Origin: Nomia melanderi
Lineage: Eukaryota; Arthropoda; Insecta; Hymenoptera; Halictidae
Assembly (NCBI RefSeq): GCF_051020985.1
Contig: NW_027475308.1
Coordinates: 20,763 to 84,762, forward strand
Length of the DNA stretch: 64,000 nucleotides
Direction of reading: 5' to 3'
The translations under genes were made by a program, and so were the position numbers. Positions 1 to 10,205 of this stretch are shown piece after piece. Position 1 is the stretch's first letter. Each line of letters opens with the position of its first letter. The notes under the pieces are model-generated. The model was not told where the DNA came from and did no database searches. It was given only the letters and a program-made list of their open reading frames with translations.

Positions 1-3000
1 TATAAAGTTTTATATAGTTTTATATAGTTCTGTTAGTTTTATATATTTTTATATAGCACTATATATTTTTATATAATTTAATTGTTTTATATAGTTTTAT
101 ATAGTTTTATATAGTTATATTAGTTTTATGTAATTTTATATAGTTTATATAGTTTTATATAGTCTTATATAGTTTTATTAGTTTTATGTAATTTTATATA
201 GTTTTATATAGTTTTATATTGTTTAATATAGTTTTATATAGTGTTATATTGTTTTATATAGTTTTGTTAGTTTTATATAGTATTATATAGTTTTATATAG
301 TTTTGTAGAGTTTTATAATGTTTTATATAGTTTTATATAGTTTTATATAGCTTTATATAGTTTTATATAGTTTTATATAGTTTTATATAGCTTTATATAG
401 TTTTATATAGTTTTATATAGTTTTATATAGTTTTATATAGGTTTATATATTTTTATATAGCTTTATGTAGTTTTATATAATTTTATATAGTTTTATATAG
501 TTTTATATAGTGTTATATAGTTTTATAGAGTTTGATATAGTTTTATATAGTTTTATATAGTTTTATATACTTTTTTAGAGGTTTATATAGTTTTGTATTG
601 TTTTATTAGTAGTTTATTGTTTTATATAGGGTTGTATAGCTTTATACTGTTTTATATAGTTTTATATAGTTTTATATAGTATTGTATTATTTTATATAGT
701 TTTAATAGTTTTATATAGTTCTATATAGTTTTATACATTTTTATACTGTTTTGTATAGTTGTATATTGTTTTATATAGCTTTATATAGTTTTACACAGTT
801 TTATATAGTTTTATATAGTTTTATACAGTTTTATTAGTTTTATGTAGTTCTATATAGTTTTATACATTTTTATACTGTTTTATAGAGTTTTATATTGTTT
901 TATATAGCTTTATATAGTTTTGCTCAGTTTTATATAGTTTTATATAGGTTTATATAGTTTTATACAGTTTTATTTTGTTTTATATAGTTTTATATAGTTT
1001 TTTATAGTTTTATATAGTTTTGTTAGTTTTATATAGTTTAATATAGTTTTATATAGTTTTATATTGTTTAATTCGTTTTATATAGTTTTATCTATTTTTA
1101 TATAGTTTTATTAGTTTTTTTATAGCTTTATATTGTTTTATATAGTTTTATATAGTTTTATATAGTTTTATAGAGTTTTGTATATTTTTATATAGTTTTA
1201 TATAGTTTTAAATAGATCTATATAGTTTTATAGAGTTTTATATAGTTTTATATAGTTTGATATTGTTTGATATAGTTTTATATAGTTTTATATAGTTTTA
1301 TATAGTTTTATTAGTTTATACAGTTTTATATAGTACTATATAGTATTATATAATTTTAATAGTTTTATATAGTTTTATATAGTTTTTTATAGTTTTATAT
1401 AGTTTTGTTAGTTTTATATAGTTTTATCTATTTTTATATAGTTTTATTAGTTTTTTTATAGCTTTATATAGTTTTATATAGTTTTATATAGTTTTATATA
1501 GTTTTATATAGTTCTATTAGTTTTATATAGTTTTATATAGTTTTATATAGTTTTATATAGTTTTATATAGTTTTATTAGTTTTATATAGTTTTATATAGT
1601 TTTATATAGTTTTATATAGTTTTATATAGTTTTATATAGTTTTATATAGTTTTATTAGTTTTATACAGTTTTATATAGTACTATATAGTATTATATAATT
1701 TTAATAGTTTATATAGTTTTATATAGTTTTTTATAGTTTTATATGGTTTTGTTAGTTTTATAATAGTTTTATATAGTTTTATATAGTTTCATTAGTTTTA
1801 TATAGTTTTATATAGTTTTATATAGTTTTATATAGTTTTATATAGTTTTATATAGTTTTATATAGTTTTATATAGTTTTATATAGTTTTATATAGTCTTA
1901 CTAGTTTTATATAGTTTTGTTTGTTTTGTATAGTTTTATATAGTTTTATATAGTTTTATAGAGTTTTATATAGTTTTATATAGTTTTGTTAGTTTTAATA
2001 TAGTTTTATATAGTTTTATATAGTACTATATAGTTTTTATAGTTTTATTAGTTTTAGATAGTTTTATATAGTCTTGTTAGTTTTATAGAGGTTTATATAG
2101 TTTTATATAGTTTTATTAGTTTTATACAGTTTTACATAGTTTTATAGGGTATTATATAGTTTTATATAGTTTTATTAGTTTTATACAGTTTTATATAGTA
2201 CTATATAGTTTTATATAATTTTAATAGTTTTATATAGTTTTATATAGTTTTTTATAGTTTTATATAGTTTTGTTAGTTTTATATAGTTTTATATAGTTTT
2301 ATATAGTACTATATAGTTTTTATAGTTTTATTAGTTTTATATAGTTTTATATAGTCTTATTTAGCTTTATATAGTTTTATAAAGTATTATACAGTTTTAT
2401 ATAGTTTTAAATAGTTCTACATAGTTTTATACAGCTATATATAGTTTCATATAGTTTTATACAGTTTCATACAGTTTTATATAGTTTAAATAGTTTTATA
2501 TAGTTTTGTTCGTTTTATTTAGTTTTATATAGTTTTATGTAGTACCATATAGTTTTATATAATTTTAATAGTTTTATATAGTTTTATATTTTTTACAGTT
2601 TTATATAGTTTTGTTAGTTTCATATAGTTTTATATAGTTTTATATAGTTTTATTAGTTTTATATAGTTTTATATAGTTTTATATAGTTTTATAGAATTTT
2701 ATATGGTTTTATTAGTTTTATGTAGTTCTATATAGTTTTATACAGTTTTATATAGTTCTATAGAGTTTTATATAGGTTTGTATAGTTTTGTTAGTTTTAT
2801 ATAGTTTCTATAGTTTTATATAGTTTTATATAGTCTTATATAGTTTTATATAGTTTTATATAGTTTTATATATTTTTATATAGTTTTATATAGTGTTGTA
2901 TAGTTTTATAGAGGTTTATATAGTTTTACATAGTTTTGTTAGTTTAGTTTTATATAGTTTTTTATAGTTTTATATAGTTTTATACAGTTTCATATAGTGT

Positions 3001-4938
3001 TATATAGTTTTATAGAGTTTTATATAGTTTTATATAGTTTTATATAGTTTTATATAGTTTTATATAGTTTTAAATAGTTATGCATAGTTTTATAGAGTTT
3101 TATATACTTTTATATAGTTTGATATTGTTTGATATAGTTTTATATAGTTTTATTAGTTTCATATAGTGTCGTATAGTTTTATATAGTTTTATATAGTTTT
3201 GTTAGTTTTATATAGTTTCATATAGTTTTATATAGTTTTGTATAGTTTTATATAGTTTTATATAGTTTTATATCGTTTTATATCGTTTTATATAGTTCTA
3301 AATATTTTTATATAGTTTTGTAACTTTTATATAGTTTTATGGAGTTTTATATAGTTTTATATAGTTTTATAAGGTACTATATAGTTCTATATAGATTTAT
3401 ATAATTTTGTTAGTTTTATATAGTTTTGTATAGTTTTATATAGTTTTATATAGTTTTATAGAGTTTTATAGAGTTTTATATAGTTTTGTTAGTTTTATAT
3501 AGTTTTATATAGTTTTATATAGTTCTATATAGTTTTATATAATTTTATATAGCTTTATTAGTTTTATATAGTTTTATATAGTTTTATGTAGTTTTATATA
3601 GTTCTATAGAGTTTTATATAGTTTTATATAGTTTTATTAGTTTTATATAGTTTTATATAGTACTATATAATTTTATATAGTTTTATATAATTTTATATTG
3701 TTTTATATGGTTTTATATAGTTTTATATAGTTTTATATAGTTCTATAGAGTTTTATATAGGTTTATATAGTTTTGTTAGTTTTATATAGTTTTATATGGT
3801 GTTAAATAGTTTTATATAGTTTCATATAGTGCCGTATAGTTTTATATAGTTTTATATAGTTTTGTTAGTTTTATCTAGTTTTATATAGTTTTATATAGTT
3901 TTATACAGTTTTATATAGTTTTGTTAGCTTTATATAGTTTTATATCGTTTTATATAGTTTTATTTAGTTTTATACAGTTTTCCACAGTTTTATGTAATTT
4001 TATATAGTTTTAAACAGTTTTATTAGTTTTTTATTGTTTTATATAGTGTTGTATAGTTTTAATCAGTTTCATATAGTTTTATACAGATTTATAAAGTCTT
4101 ATATAGTTTTATTAGATTTATATAGCTGTATAAAGTTTTATGTACCATTATATAGTTTTATATAGTTTTATATAGTTTTATATAGTTTTATATAGTATTA
4201 TATAGTTTTATATAGCTTTATTAGTTTTATATAGTTTTATATTATTTTATTTAGTTTTATTAGTTTTTATTGTTATACATAGTTTTGTATAGTTTTATTA
4301 GTTTTATATAGTTTTATATAGTTTTATATAGTATTATTAGTTTTATATAGTTTTATATAGTTTTATAGAGTTTTATATAGTATTGTATAATTTTATATAG
4401 TTTTATTAGTTTTATATAGTTCTATATAGTTTTCTACATTTTTATACTGTTTTATATAGTTTTACACAGTTTTATATAGTTTTTTATAGTTTTTTATAGT
4501 TTCATACAGTTTTATAAAGTTATATAAAATTTTATATAGTACTGTATAGTTTTATATAGTTTTATTAGTTTTATTTGGTTTTATATAGTTTTATATAGTT
4601 TTATATAGTTTTGTTGGTTTTATATAGCTTTATATAGTTTTATAGAGTTTTATATAGTTTTAAATAGTTTTATACAGTTTTACATAGTTTTATGTAATTT
4701 TATATAGTTTTATATAGTTTTATTAGTTTTTTATTGTTTTATATAGTTTTGTATAGTTTTTATCAGTTTCATATAGTTTTATACAGATTTATAAAGTCTT
4801 ATATAGTTTTATTAGATTTATATAGCTGTATAAAGTTTTATGTAGCATTATATAGTTTTATATAGTTTTATATAGTTTTATATAGTTTTATATAGTTTTA
4901 TATAGTTTTATATAGTATTATATAGTTTTATATAGTAT
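1..4938 (+). repeat. 10-bp satellite array (TTTTATATAG)n, plus orientation
   Basis: Tandem array of the decamer TTTTATATAG, read on the plus strand, with frequent single-base variants (ATATAGCTTT, TTTATACAG, TTTATGTAG) and a recurring 9-bp contracted unit TTTTATTAG. Blocks of variants recur: the stretch with ATTAGATTTATATAGCTG near 4110 is repeated near 4812, about 700 bp apart, so higher-order copies exist within the array. No gene was seen. The array ends abruptly at the LTR of a Gypsy element at 4939. Confidence 0.95.
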
Positions 4939-5235
4939 TGTTGCGCTGGGCGGGTCCTAGGGTGCTCGCCCGCGACATGTTTATTTACAATGTTCTTATT
5001 TACACTAATATTTACAATTTCATACAAATATTACAGAATGTAGTGTATTGCTCAACACGTCTATTCTCGTCAACGTTCGCTCAAAGACTACTCGTTTGTC
5101 TTCGTTTACTCTGACTAACTCCTTAGCGACCAGTTTATTTCAACCCCCTTCAGATCCTAAGGGTTGGTTCAGCCGTGCGTGCTAGAGGGACGAGTTCGAT
5201 ACATCGCAACCTCGTTAATTCGATGTATCGCAACA
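4939..5235 (-). repeat. 3' LTR of the Gypsy element
   Basis: 297-bp LTR. On the minus strand it starts TGTTGCGATACATCGAA and ends GCGCAACA, the usual TG...CA termini. It is recognised because the same sequence recurs alone at 40063-40348 and because a purine-rich tract lies immediately inside it. Compared with the solo copy it carries an extra 11 bp (near 5072-5083, around CGTTCGCTCAA) and scattered substitutions. The motif CGATACATCGAA-type dyad occurs twice near its start (5197-5235). Confidence 0.92.
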
Positions 5236-5250
5236 TTGCCCTCCTCCTTC
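5236..5250 (-). other. polypurine tract of the Gypsy element
   Basis: On the minus strand the 15 bases just upstream of the 3' LTR read GAAGGAGGAGGGCAA. This purine-rich run is in the position of the plus-strand primer of LTR retrotransposons. It fixes the element orientation and identifies the LTR at 4939-5235 as the 3' LTR. Confidence 0.8.
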
Positions 5251-5892
5251 GTTGAGCGGTCGTCCCGACCGCGTCAAACTTCACTGTCAGCAATTTCAGT
5301 CCGACGACTGTGAACGTCTTCAGTCCGATAACGCTAACCTCTGTCGCTTCCTTCTGTCAGTGAAGCCGGCCTGCAACCACGTGGTACCTCTGCCTGAAGA
5401 GTAGGTAAAACCAAATTAATTCCTTTACCTAGGTGGTCTCTCAGACAGTAACGTCCTGACATTCGTCCTCCGTCTCAGGGGAAAACCACCAAAAACCCTG
5501 AGCAAGACGCCGGTACTCGATCCTCCGAAGAATTCTTCTCCGGGTAATCCTGGATCACTCATTCCTCGCCCTTCCACATTGAGTCCTTCTTTCTTGTATT
5601 TATAGTCTTCTTTCCTCCAGGCTTCTCGGGTGAATTTCCCCTAGCCGTCGAGAAACCTTCCCTCGGATGTTCCCCCAAGGAAACCTTCTCCTGAACCCTT
5701 TATTTGGGGCTCCCGAACACCACTCTTTCGTGAACCGACTCCTGGCGCTGCACGCCGCTATTGAAATGCAGCCTCAGAAGATGAGGGGACACCCTCCTAA
5801 GAGAATGTCACTTCCTCATAACAACCTTGGCCGGTTCGGCCGCAAACGAAGGAAAGCCTCCGCTGCCAGAAGGAAAATTCTTTCCCTAGTCT
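5251..5892 (-). other. 3' untranslated region of the Gypsy element
   Basis: About 640 bp between the pol stop codon and the polypurine tract. I see no minus-strand open frame of useful length and no envelope-like sequence. Base composition is like the rest of the element (much richer in G and C than the surrounding satellite), so it belongs to the element. The plus-strand open frame crossing 5667-5993 is the shadow of the pol end and shows no recognisable protein feature. Confidence 0.6.
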
Positions 5893-8800
5893 TCAGCGAC
5901 GACAAGTCCTCTTCTTGGGCGAAGAATGTCGATCATTGTCCTTTGATTTCTTCAAATTCGTTGTTCTTGAATCGAACCGGGCAAGCCGATTGACATGTAC
6001 AATCCGCAGTTTCTTTCTAGGGGAACGGACAATCCTATAGATTAGGTCATTCAATCGTTGAACAACCTCGTATGGTCCTTCCCAGTCAAATTGCAACTTA
6101 GGACATTTCCCTTTTGTTCTTTTCGGATTGTACAACCAGACCTTCTCTCCTTGGGCAAATGAGATCGGCCGTGCACGGGAATCGTACCATGATTTTGCTT
6201 TGTTGCTACATATCCGCAACCTCTCTCGTACAAAGTTGTGAGTTTCAGCAAGTCTTGCTCGGTATTCTTCGACGTACGTCTTCTCATCCGTTAAAGCACT
6301 TGGTGAAGTCCCTCTCAACAGGTCTAACGGAAGACGCAGCTCTCTGCCCATGAAAACCATAGATGGAGTCAATCCTGTGGTTTCATGTCTGGAGGTCCGG
6401 TATGCAAGAAGAAACGTTGGAATCCATTCGTCCCAATCTTTCTGATGTTCTGAAACAAACTGGGACAGATACTGCAGCAAAGTTCTAATCATCCGCTCTA
6501 CGAGTCCATCCGACTGAGGGTGTAAGGGAGTTGTCCTCGTCTTCTTTATCCCCAGCATCTTCATCAGTTCCTTGAAGATGGAAGATTCGAAACTCCGACC
6601 CTGATCACAGTGCAACTCTAGCGGCACTCCATACCGGCTGATCACCTGTTCCAACAACGCTCTTGCAATCGTTGTCGCCTGCTGGTTTGGTAGCGCAATC
6701 ACCTCCGGCCACTTCGAAAAATAATCTACCACAACCAGCGCGTACCTGTTTCCGGCCGAAGACCTGGGCAAGGGACCCACAGTGTCGAGCGCGATCCTCT
6801 CAAATGGTGCCCCGACATTGTAAACCTTCATGGCCCCTATTCCCCTCTCTTTGGGGCCCTTCTTCAACCCTCCACGACACCACTCGTCGACGGCTTTCAG
6901 GTGATCCAACCAGAAGAATCTCTGACGAACTTTGGCCAGCGTCTTCTTGATTCCAAAATGGCCACCTGATGGTGCGTCGTGGCATTGCTTCGAAACCTCT
7001 TCAACCTTGCTCTTCGGCACAACCAGAAGCCAAGAAACTTGTTTCCCATCGGCAGATTCCCATTTCCTGCACAAGAGACCTTCCTTGATTTCCAGGGAAT
7101 CCCAAATTGCCCACAAGTATTTCGTTTCCGGCGAGGAAGACGAAAGTTCCGACCAGCTTGGTTTCGTTCCTTCTTGTTTCTTCAAGAATACCAAGCCAAT
7201 TTCATCGTCTTCCTCTTGAGCTTTTCTCCACTCGTCTAACTGTTCGTTTCTATGTGTGGTCCTGAGGAGACAGTGTTCGTTTGCACTCTCTTTTTCTTCC
7301 AAACGGGAGCAACGCTTACATTGTTCCCCACATGGTCTTCTTGAAAGGCTATCCGCATTTCCATGTATATTTCCTGCTCTGTATTTAATTTGAAATTGGT
7401 ACTCCTGTAATCGTTCGATCCAACGCGCCGTTTGACCTTCTGGATTCTTGAAATTCAGGAGCCAGGTCAGAGCTGTATGATCTGTGCGGATAAGGAATTT
7501 TCGTCCATAAAGATAGTGATGGAAATGCTCTATGGACTTGATTATGGCCAAGAGTTCCTTTCGGGTCACACAATAATTTCTCTCTGCTTTCCCCAGCGCC
7601 TTGGAGAAATACGCGATGACCCTCTCCTCTCCGTTTTGTATTTGTGACAGGACTGCTCCGATGGCAAAATTCGAGGCATCGGTATCCAAAACGAAGTCCG
7701 CGTCCATCCAAGGGTACGCCAAAACAGGTGTCTCTTCTAATCTCCTCTTCAGCTCTTCGAACGCCTCTTGACACTCTTCCGTCCACACGAAGTCCATCTT
7801 CTCTTCCGTCAGTCGGTGTAGCGGTCGTGCGATACGCGAGAAACCCTGCACGAATTTTCTATAGTACGTGCAGAGTTCAAGAAAGCTTCGTAGTTCAGTC
7901 TTGTTCTTGGGAATCGGCCATTCACGTACCGCAGAAATCTTCTCCGGATCCGTTTTAACTCCTTGACTGGATACGACATGTCCCAGGTATGCCACTTCGT
8001 TGCGGAAGAAGCTACATTTCTTCGGGTTCATCAAAAGCTTTACTTCGCGCAGGCGGGTGAACACCTCTTTTAAGCGTTGTACTTCCTCTTCGAAGGTTCG
8101 TCCATAGACAATTATATCGTCCAAGTACACTAGACAAATCTTCCAAGTCAGATCAGCGAGAACAGTTTCCATGAGTCTTTCGAAGGTAGCTGGAGCATTA
8201 CACAGCCCAAATGGCATCACTTTGAATTGCCACAATCCAGAGCCTGTGCAAAATGCGGTCTTCTCACGATCCCTTTTATCGACAGGAATCTGCCAATATC
8301 CACTTTGGAGATCAATTGTTGAGAACCAAGAAGATCCAGAAAGGGCGTTCAAGGTGTCTTCTATCCTGGGCAGCGGATAGGAGTCCTTCTTGGTAATTTC
8401 ATTAAGTCGGCGGTAATCGACACAAAACCGGGTACTTCCATCCTTTTTTTTTACGAGGACAATTGGCGAAGACCAGAGGCTTTTCGACTCTTCTATCACC
8501 CCTTGCTTCTGCATCTTCGCCAATAATTCGTCAACTTCGGCACGGCGACAGAACGGTAAACGTCGTGGTGCCTGCTTGATCGGAGCGTGATCTCCCGTGT
8601 TGATCCTGTGCCGCACGACCTCACACTTTCCCACTTGCTCGGGGTTTTCAGCAAAAACGTCTTGAAATTCTTGTAATAGTCGGCGAAACCTCTTCCTTTC
8701 TTCTTCAGTAAGTTGTCCGGAACAACGGGAGTACAAGGCCTGCAGATGTACAGGTACGACCACCTCCTCTTGTGATTTTTCTTGCAGGAACAGCTCCTCT

Positions 8801-9327
8801 CCATTAATAGATAGCGTACCCGAGGCGAAGTCAATTTTACTCGCATGCTTTTGGAGGAAGTTGCTTCCCAAAATGCATTCTTCTTTCATGTGTATTAGTA
8901 AGAATTCTTCTTCCGTCTGGAAGTTTCCAATTTTCAGAGGGAATCGCTCTTTTCCGAAAATTTTCAGATTTTCTCCCGAAACCGAGAAGACTCTCACGTT
9001 TCCTGCACCCGCCGCGTTAAGTGTTTCCCTGGGACCGAACTTGTTTGCTGATAACAGATTTACATAGGATCCGGTATCAATGATGATCTTGCATTTTCTT
9101 CCATTGATGAATCCCTTGATGCTCATCTTCTCCTGAGGGTTCACTCTTCGGACGACCGGGGTAGGAGAACTTGAAGTCGGAGGCTCCTCCATTACTCCGA
9201 CCTTTTCCCGTTTCCCTTCTTCGGTTTCTCTGTTTTTCCCATCCGACAATCCCGTTGAAAGTGTCCGCTCTTCCCGCAGACCCAGCACTCCTTCTGCTTC
9301 TCGGGCCTCTTCGAGGAACCTTGCCAC
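5893..9327 (-). CDS. pol: Gypsy Pol polyprotein (protease, reverse transcriptase, RNase H, integrase)
   Basis: Open frame of 1144 codons on the minus strand; expression is expected by -1 frameshift from gag, so the true Pol part begins near residue 30. Numbered in this frame: aspartic protease motif IIIDTGS with DTG at 84-86; reverse transcriptase from ~255 to 450, with MPFGLCNAPATF (371-382) and catalytic YLDD (401-404); RNase H with DTDAS at 548-552; integrase zinc-binding region 782-830; integrase core with D848, D908 and E944, which gives the DD35E spacing; and a GPY/F-like module near the C-terminus (WEGPYEVV). No internal stop is present, so the frame looks coding-competent. One oddity: the integrase HHCC finger shows H783, H790 and C817, but the second cysteine of the expected C-x2-C is absent, apparently through a small deletion (CRGGLKKGP). 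Integration by this copy may therefore be impaired. Confidence 0.95.
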   Translation of the reverse strand: MARFLEEAREAEGVLGLREERTLSTGLSDGKNRETEEGKREKVGVMEEPPTSSSPTPVVRRVNPQEKMSIKGFINGRKCKIIIDTGSYVNLLSANKFGPRETLNAAGAGNVRVFSVSGENLKIFGKERFPLKIGNFQTEEEFLLIHMKEECILGSNFLQKHASKIDFASGTLSINGEELFLQEKSQEEVVVPVHLQALYSRCSGQLTEEERKRFRRLLQEFQDVFAENPEQVGKCEVVRHRINTGDHAPIKQAPRRLPFCRRAEVDELLAKMQKQGVIEESKSLWSSPIVLVKKKDGSTRFCVDYRRLNEITKKDSYPLPRIEDTLNALSGSSWFSTIDLQSGYWQIPVDKRDREKTAFCTGSGLWQFKVMPFGLCNAPATFERLMETVLADLTWKICLVYLDDIIVYGRTFEEEVQRLKEVFTRLREVKLLMNPKKCSFFRNEVAYLGHVVSSQGVKTDPEKISAVREWPIPKNKTELRSFLELCTYYRKFVQGFSRIARPLHRLTEEKMDFVWTEECQEAFEELKRRLEETPVLAYPWMDADFVLDTDASNFAIGAVLSQIQNGEERVIAYFSKALGKAERNYCVTRKELLAIIKSIEHFHHYLYGRKFLIRTDHTALTWLLNFKNPEGQTARWIERLQEYQFQIKYRAGNIHGNADSLSRRPCGEQCKRCSRLEEKESANEHCLLRTTHRNEQLDEWRKAQEEDDEIGLVFLKKQEGTKPSWSELSSSSPETKYLWAIWDSLEIKEGLLCRKWESADGKQVSWLLVVPKSKVEEVSKQCHDAPSGGHFGIKKTLAKVRQRFFWLDHLKAVDEWCRGGLKKGPKERGIGAMKVYNVGAPFERIALDTVGPLPRSSAGNRYALVVVDYFSKWPEVIALPNQQATTIARALLEQVISRYGVPLELHCDQGRSFESSIFKELMKMLGIKKTRTTPLHPQSDGLVERMIRTLLQYLSQFVSEHQKDWDEWIPTFLLAYRTSRHETTGLTPSMVFMGRELRLPLDLLRGTSPSALTDEKTYVEEYRARLAETHNFVRERLRICSNKAKSWYDSRARPISFAQGEKVWLYNPKRTKGKCPKLQFDWEGPYEVVQRLNDLIYRIVRSPRKKLRIVHVNRLARFDSRTTNLKKSKDNDRHSSPKKRTCRR

Positions 9328-10205
9328 CTGGTCCGACTTCTGTACGTCATGTCCGGTCGATCATCCTGCGAGGCGCCTTCTCGAGCCGCATTGCACTCAA
9401 AAACACGGGGCACAGATTTTAGTACCCGCACTTCATCAGCGGTGACCTCTGAAGTGCTCTCGACGGCTTCGATCTCCAGGGCCCGAATAACGGCAGCCCT
9501 GAGAAATGCAAACCCGCCGAGTCTTAACGCTCTTTTCATGTCTTCATTGGCCAGAGCTGACACGAACTGGGAGGCCGCCAGTTTGTCCCTGATCTCGGCA
9601 GGGCATTCACAAAAGGCGGCCTGCGCCAACCTTTCTATCTCCCTGGCCAAATCGGAAATGGGCACTCCTTTCCGCTGTTTGTAATTTTGGAATAAAACGA
9701 AATTTAAATTCGTTAAATTTTTCGTTCCATAACGGAACTCCAGTGCCGAAACGATCGCGGTGTAATTCTGTAAACTACCAGCGGGAAGGGAAGTGAGTAC
9801 ACTACGAGCCGAACCCTCCAGCGATGAAACCAAGGCCAACGCCTTCCTTGGTTCATCCCACCTGTTCGCTGCAGCCACAGCCTCAAATTGAAGGTGGTAC
9901 TCATTCCACCCATTTCTTCCATCGAAAACGGGTGGTCTCACGACATATCCCAGATCCGGTATGCCGCGAGGTCCGTTGTTGCCTTCGACAGGCGGAGTCG
10001 ACTGCACAGCTGGCTGAGACGGAGCCGCGAGTGCGAACGGGTCAGCCGTTACAGAGTCGCGACTTACAGACGAGGTCACCGTTATGATCCTCTGTGCTAA
10101 AGTCTCTAAATTGGAAGTGATAACCTGATGGTTCGCTTCCATCACTGCGATCCTTCCTTCTAAGGCGGCTTCACGGGCTACTAGGGCCGTCCTACCAGAA
10201 CATTC
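9192..10205 (-). CDS. gag: Gypsy Gag, N-terminally truncated
   Basis: Structural capsid/nucleocapsid polyprotein of the Gypsy element. The frame is open from the very edge of the element (10205) to TAA at 9192, at least 337 codons. The first methionine codons lie near 10142, but the frame continues upstream of them (reading EAALEGRIAVMEAN), so the natural start has been lost with the 5' end. The C-terminal part carries one CCHC zinc knuckle, CWVCGKSGHFQRDC, fitting C-x2-C-x4-H-x4-C as in nucleocapsid domains that bind genomic RNA. The middle part (PPVFDGRNGWNEYHLQFEAV onward) resembles the retrotransposon Gag region upstream of the knuckle. It overlaps pol by 136 nt in the frame that requires a -1 shift. 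Confidence 0.9.
   Translation of the reverse strand, partial: ECSGRTALVAREAALEGRIAVMEANHQVITSNLETLAQRIITVTSSVSRDSVTADPFALAAPSQPAVQSTPPVEGNNGPRGIPDLGYVVRPPVFDGRNGWNEYHLQFEAVAAANRWDEPRKALALVSSLEGSARSVLTSLPAGSLQNYTAIVSALEFRYGTKNLTNLNFVLFQNYKQRKGVPISDLAREIERLAQAAFCECPAEIRDKLAASQFVSALANEDMKRALRLGGFAFLRAAVIRALEIEAVESTSEVTADEVRVLKSVPRVFECNAAREGASQDDRPDMTYRSRTRWQGSSKRPEKQKECWVCGKSGHFQRDCRMGKTEKPKKGNGKRSE
9234..9240 (-). promoter_or_regulatory. -1 ribosomal frameshift heptamer GGGAAAA between gag and pol
   Basis: On the minus strand the gag codons read ATG GGA AAA ACA. The heptamer G GGA AAA fits X XXY YYZ in the gag zero frame. A slip of one base backwards gives GGG AAA AAC, which is exactly the pol frame (GKN, then RETEEGKREK). 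The site lies 13-14 codons before the gag stop and just after the zinc knuckle, the usual place. I have not established a downstream pseudoknot. Frame arithmetic (818 nt between the two frame starts, remainder 2) confirms that pol is in the -1 frame. Confidence 0.85.

Larger units (their letters stand above)
4939..10205 (-). mobile_element. 5'-truncated Ty3/Gypsy LTR retrotransposon
   Basis: Minus-strand LTR retrotransposon. In element order it holds a gag remnant (10205 to 9192), a full-length pol (9327 to 5893), a ~640-bp untranslated 3' region, a polypurine tract and the 3' LTR (5235 to 4939). The right edge is abrupt: gag reading frame runs to 10205 and the next base is decamer satellite, so the 5' LTR, primer-binding site, leader and gag start are missing. 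The order protease, RT, RNase H, integrase identifies Ty3/Gypsy. No envelope frame is visible between pol and LTR. A second copy of the LTR stands alone at 40063-40348. Without a 5' LTR this copy cannot have its own promoter, but the intact pol suggests recent insertion. The truncation may come from satellite rearrangement. Confidence 0.93.

Noticed and set aside
1..4938. Telomeric repeat
   Set aside because: The unit TTTTATATAG is not the insect TTAGG telomere repeat, no TTAGG run occurs, and the array recurs many times inside the window.
5251..5993. Envelope gene or plus-strand gene downstream of pol
   Set aside because: No minus-strand frame of useful length exists here. The plus-strand 108-codon frame overlaps pol and has no signal or family feature.
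6051..9922. Many plus- and minus-strand open frames inside the Gypsy element
   Set aside because: They are in alternative frames of gag and pol, with biased composition typical of shadows.
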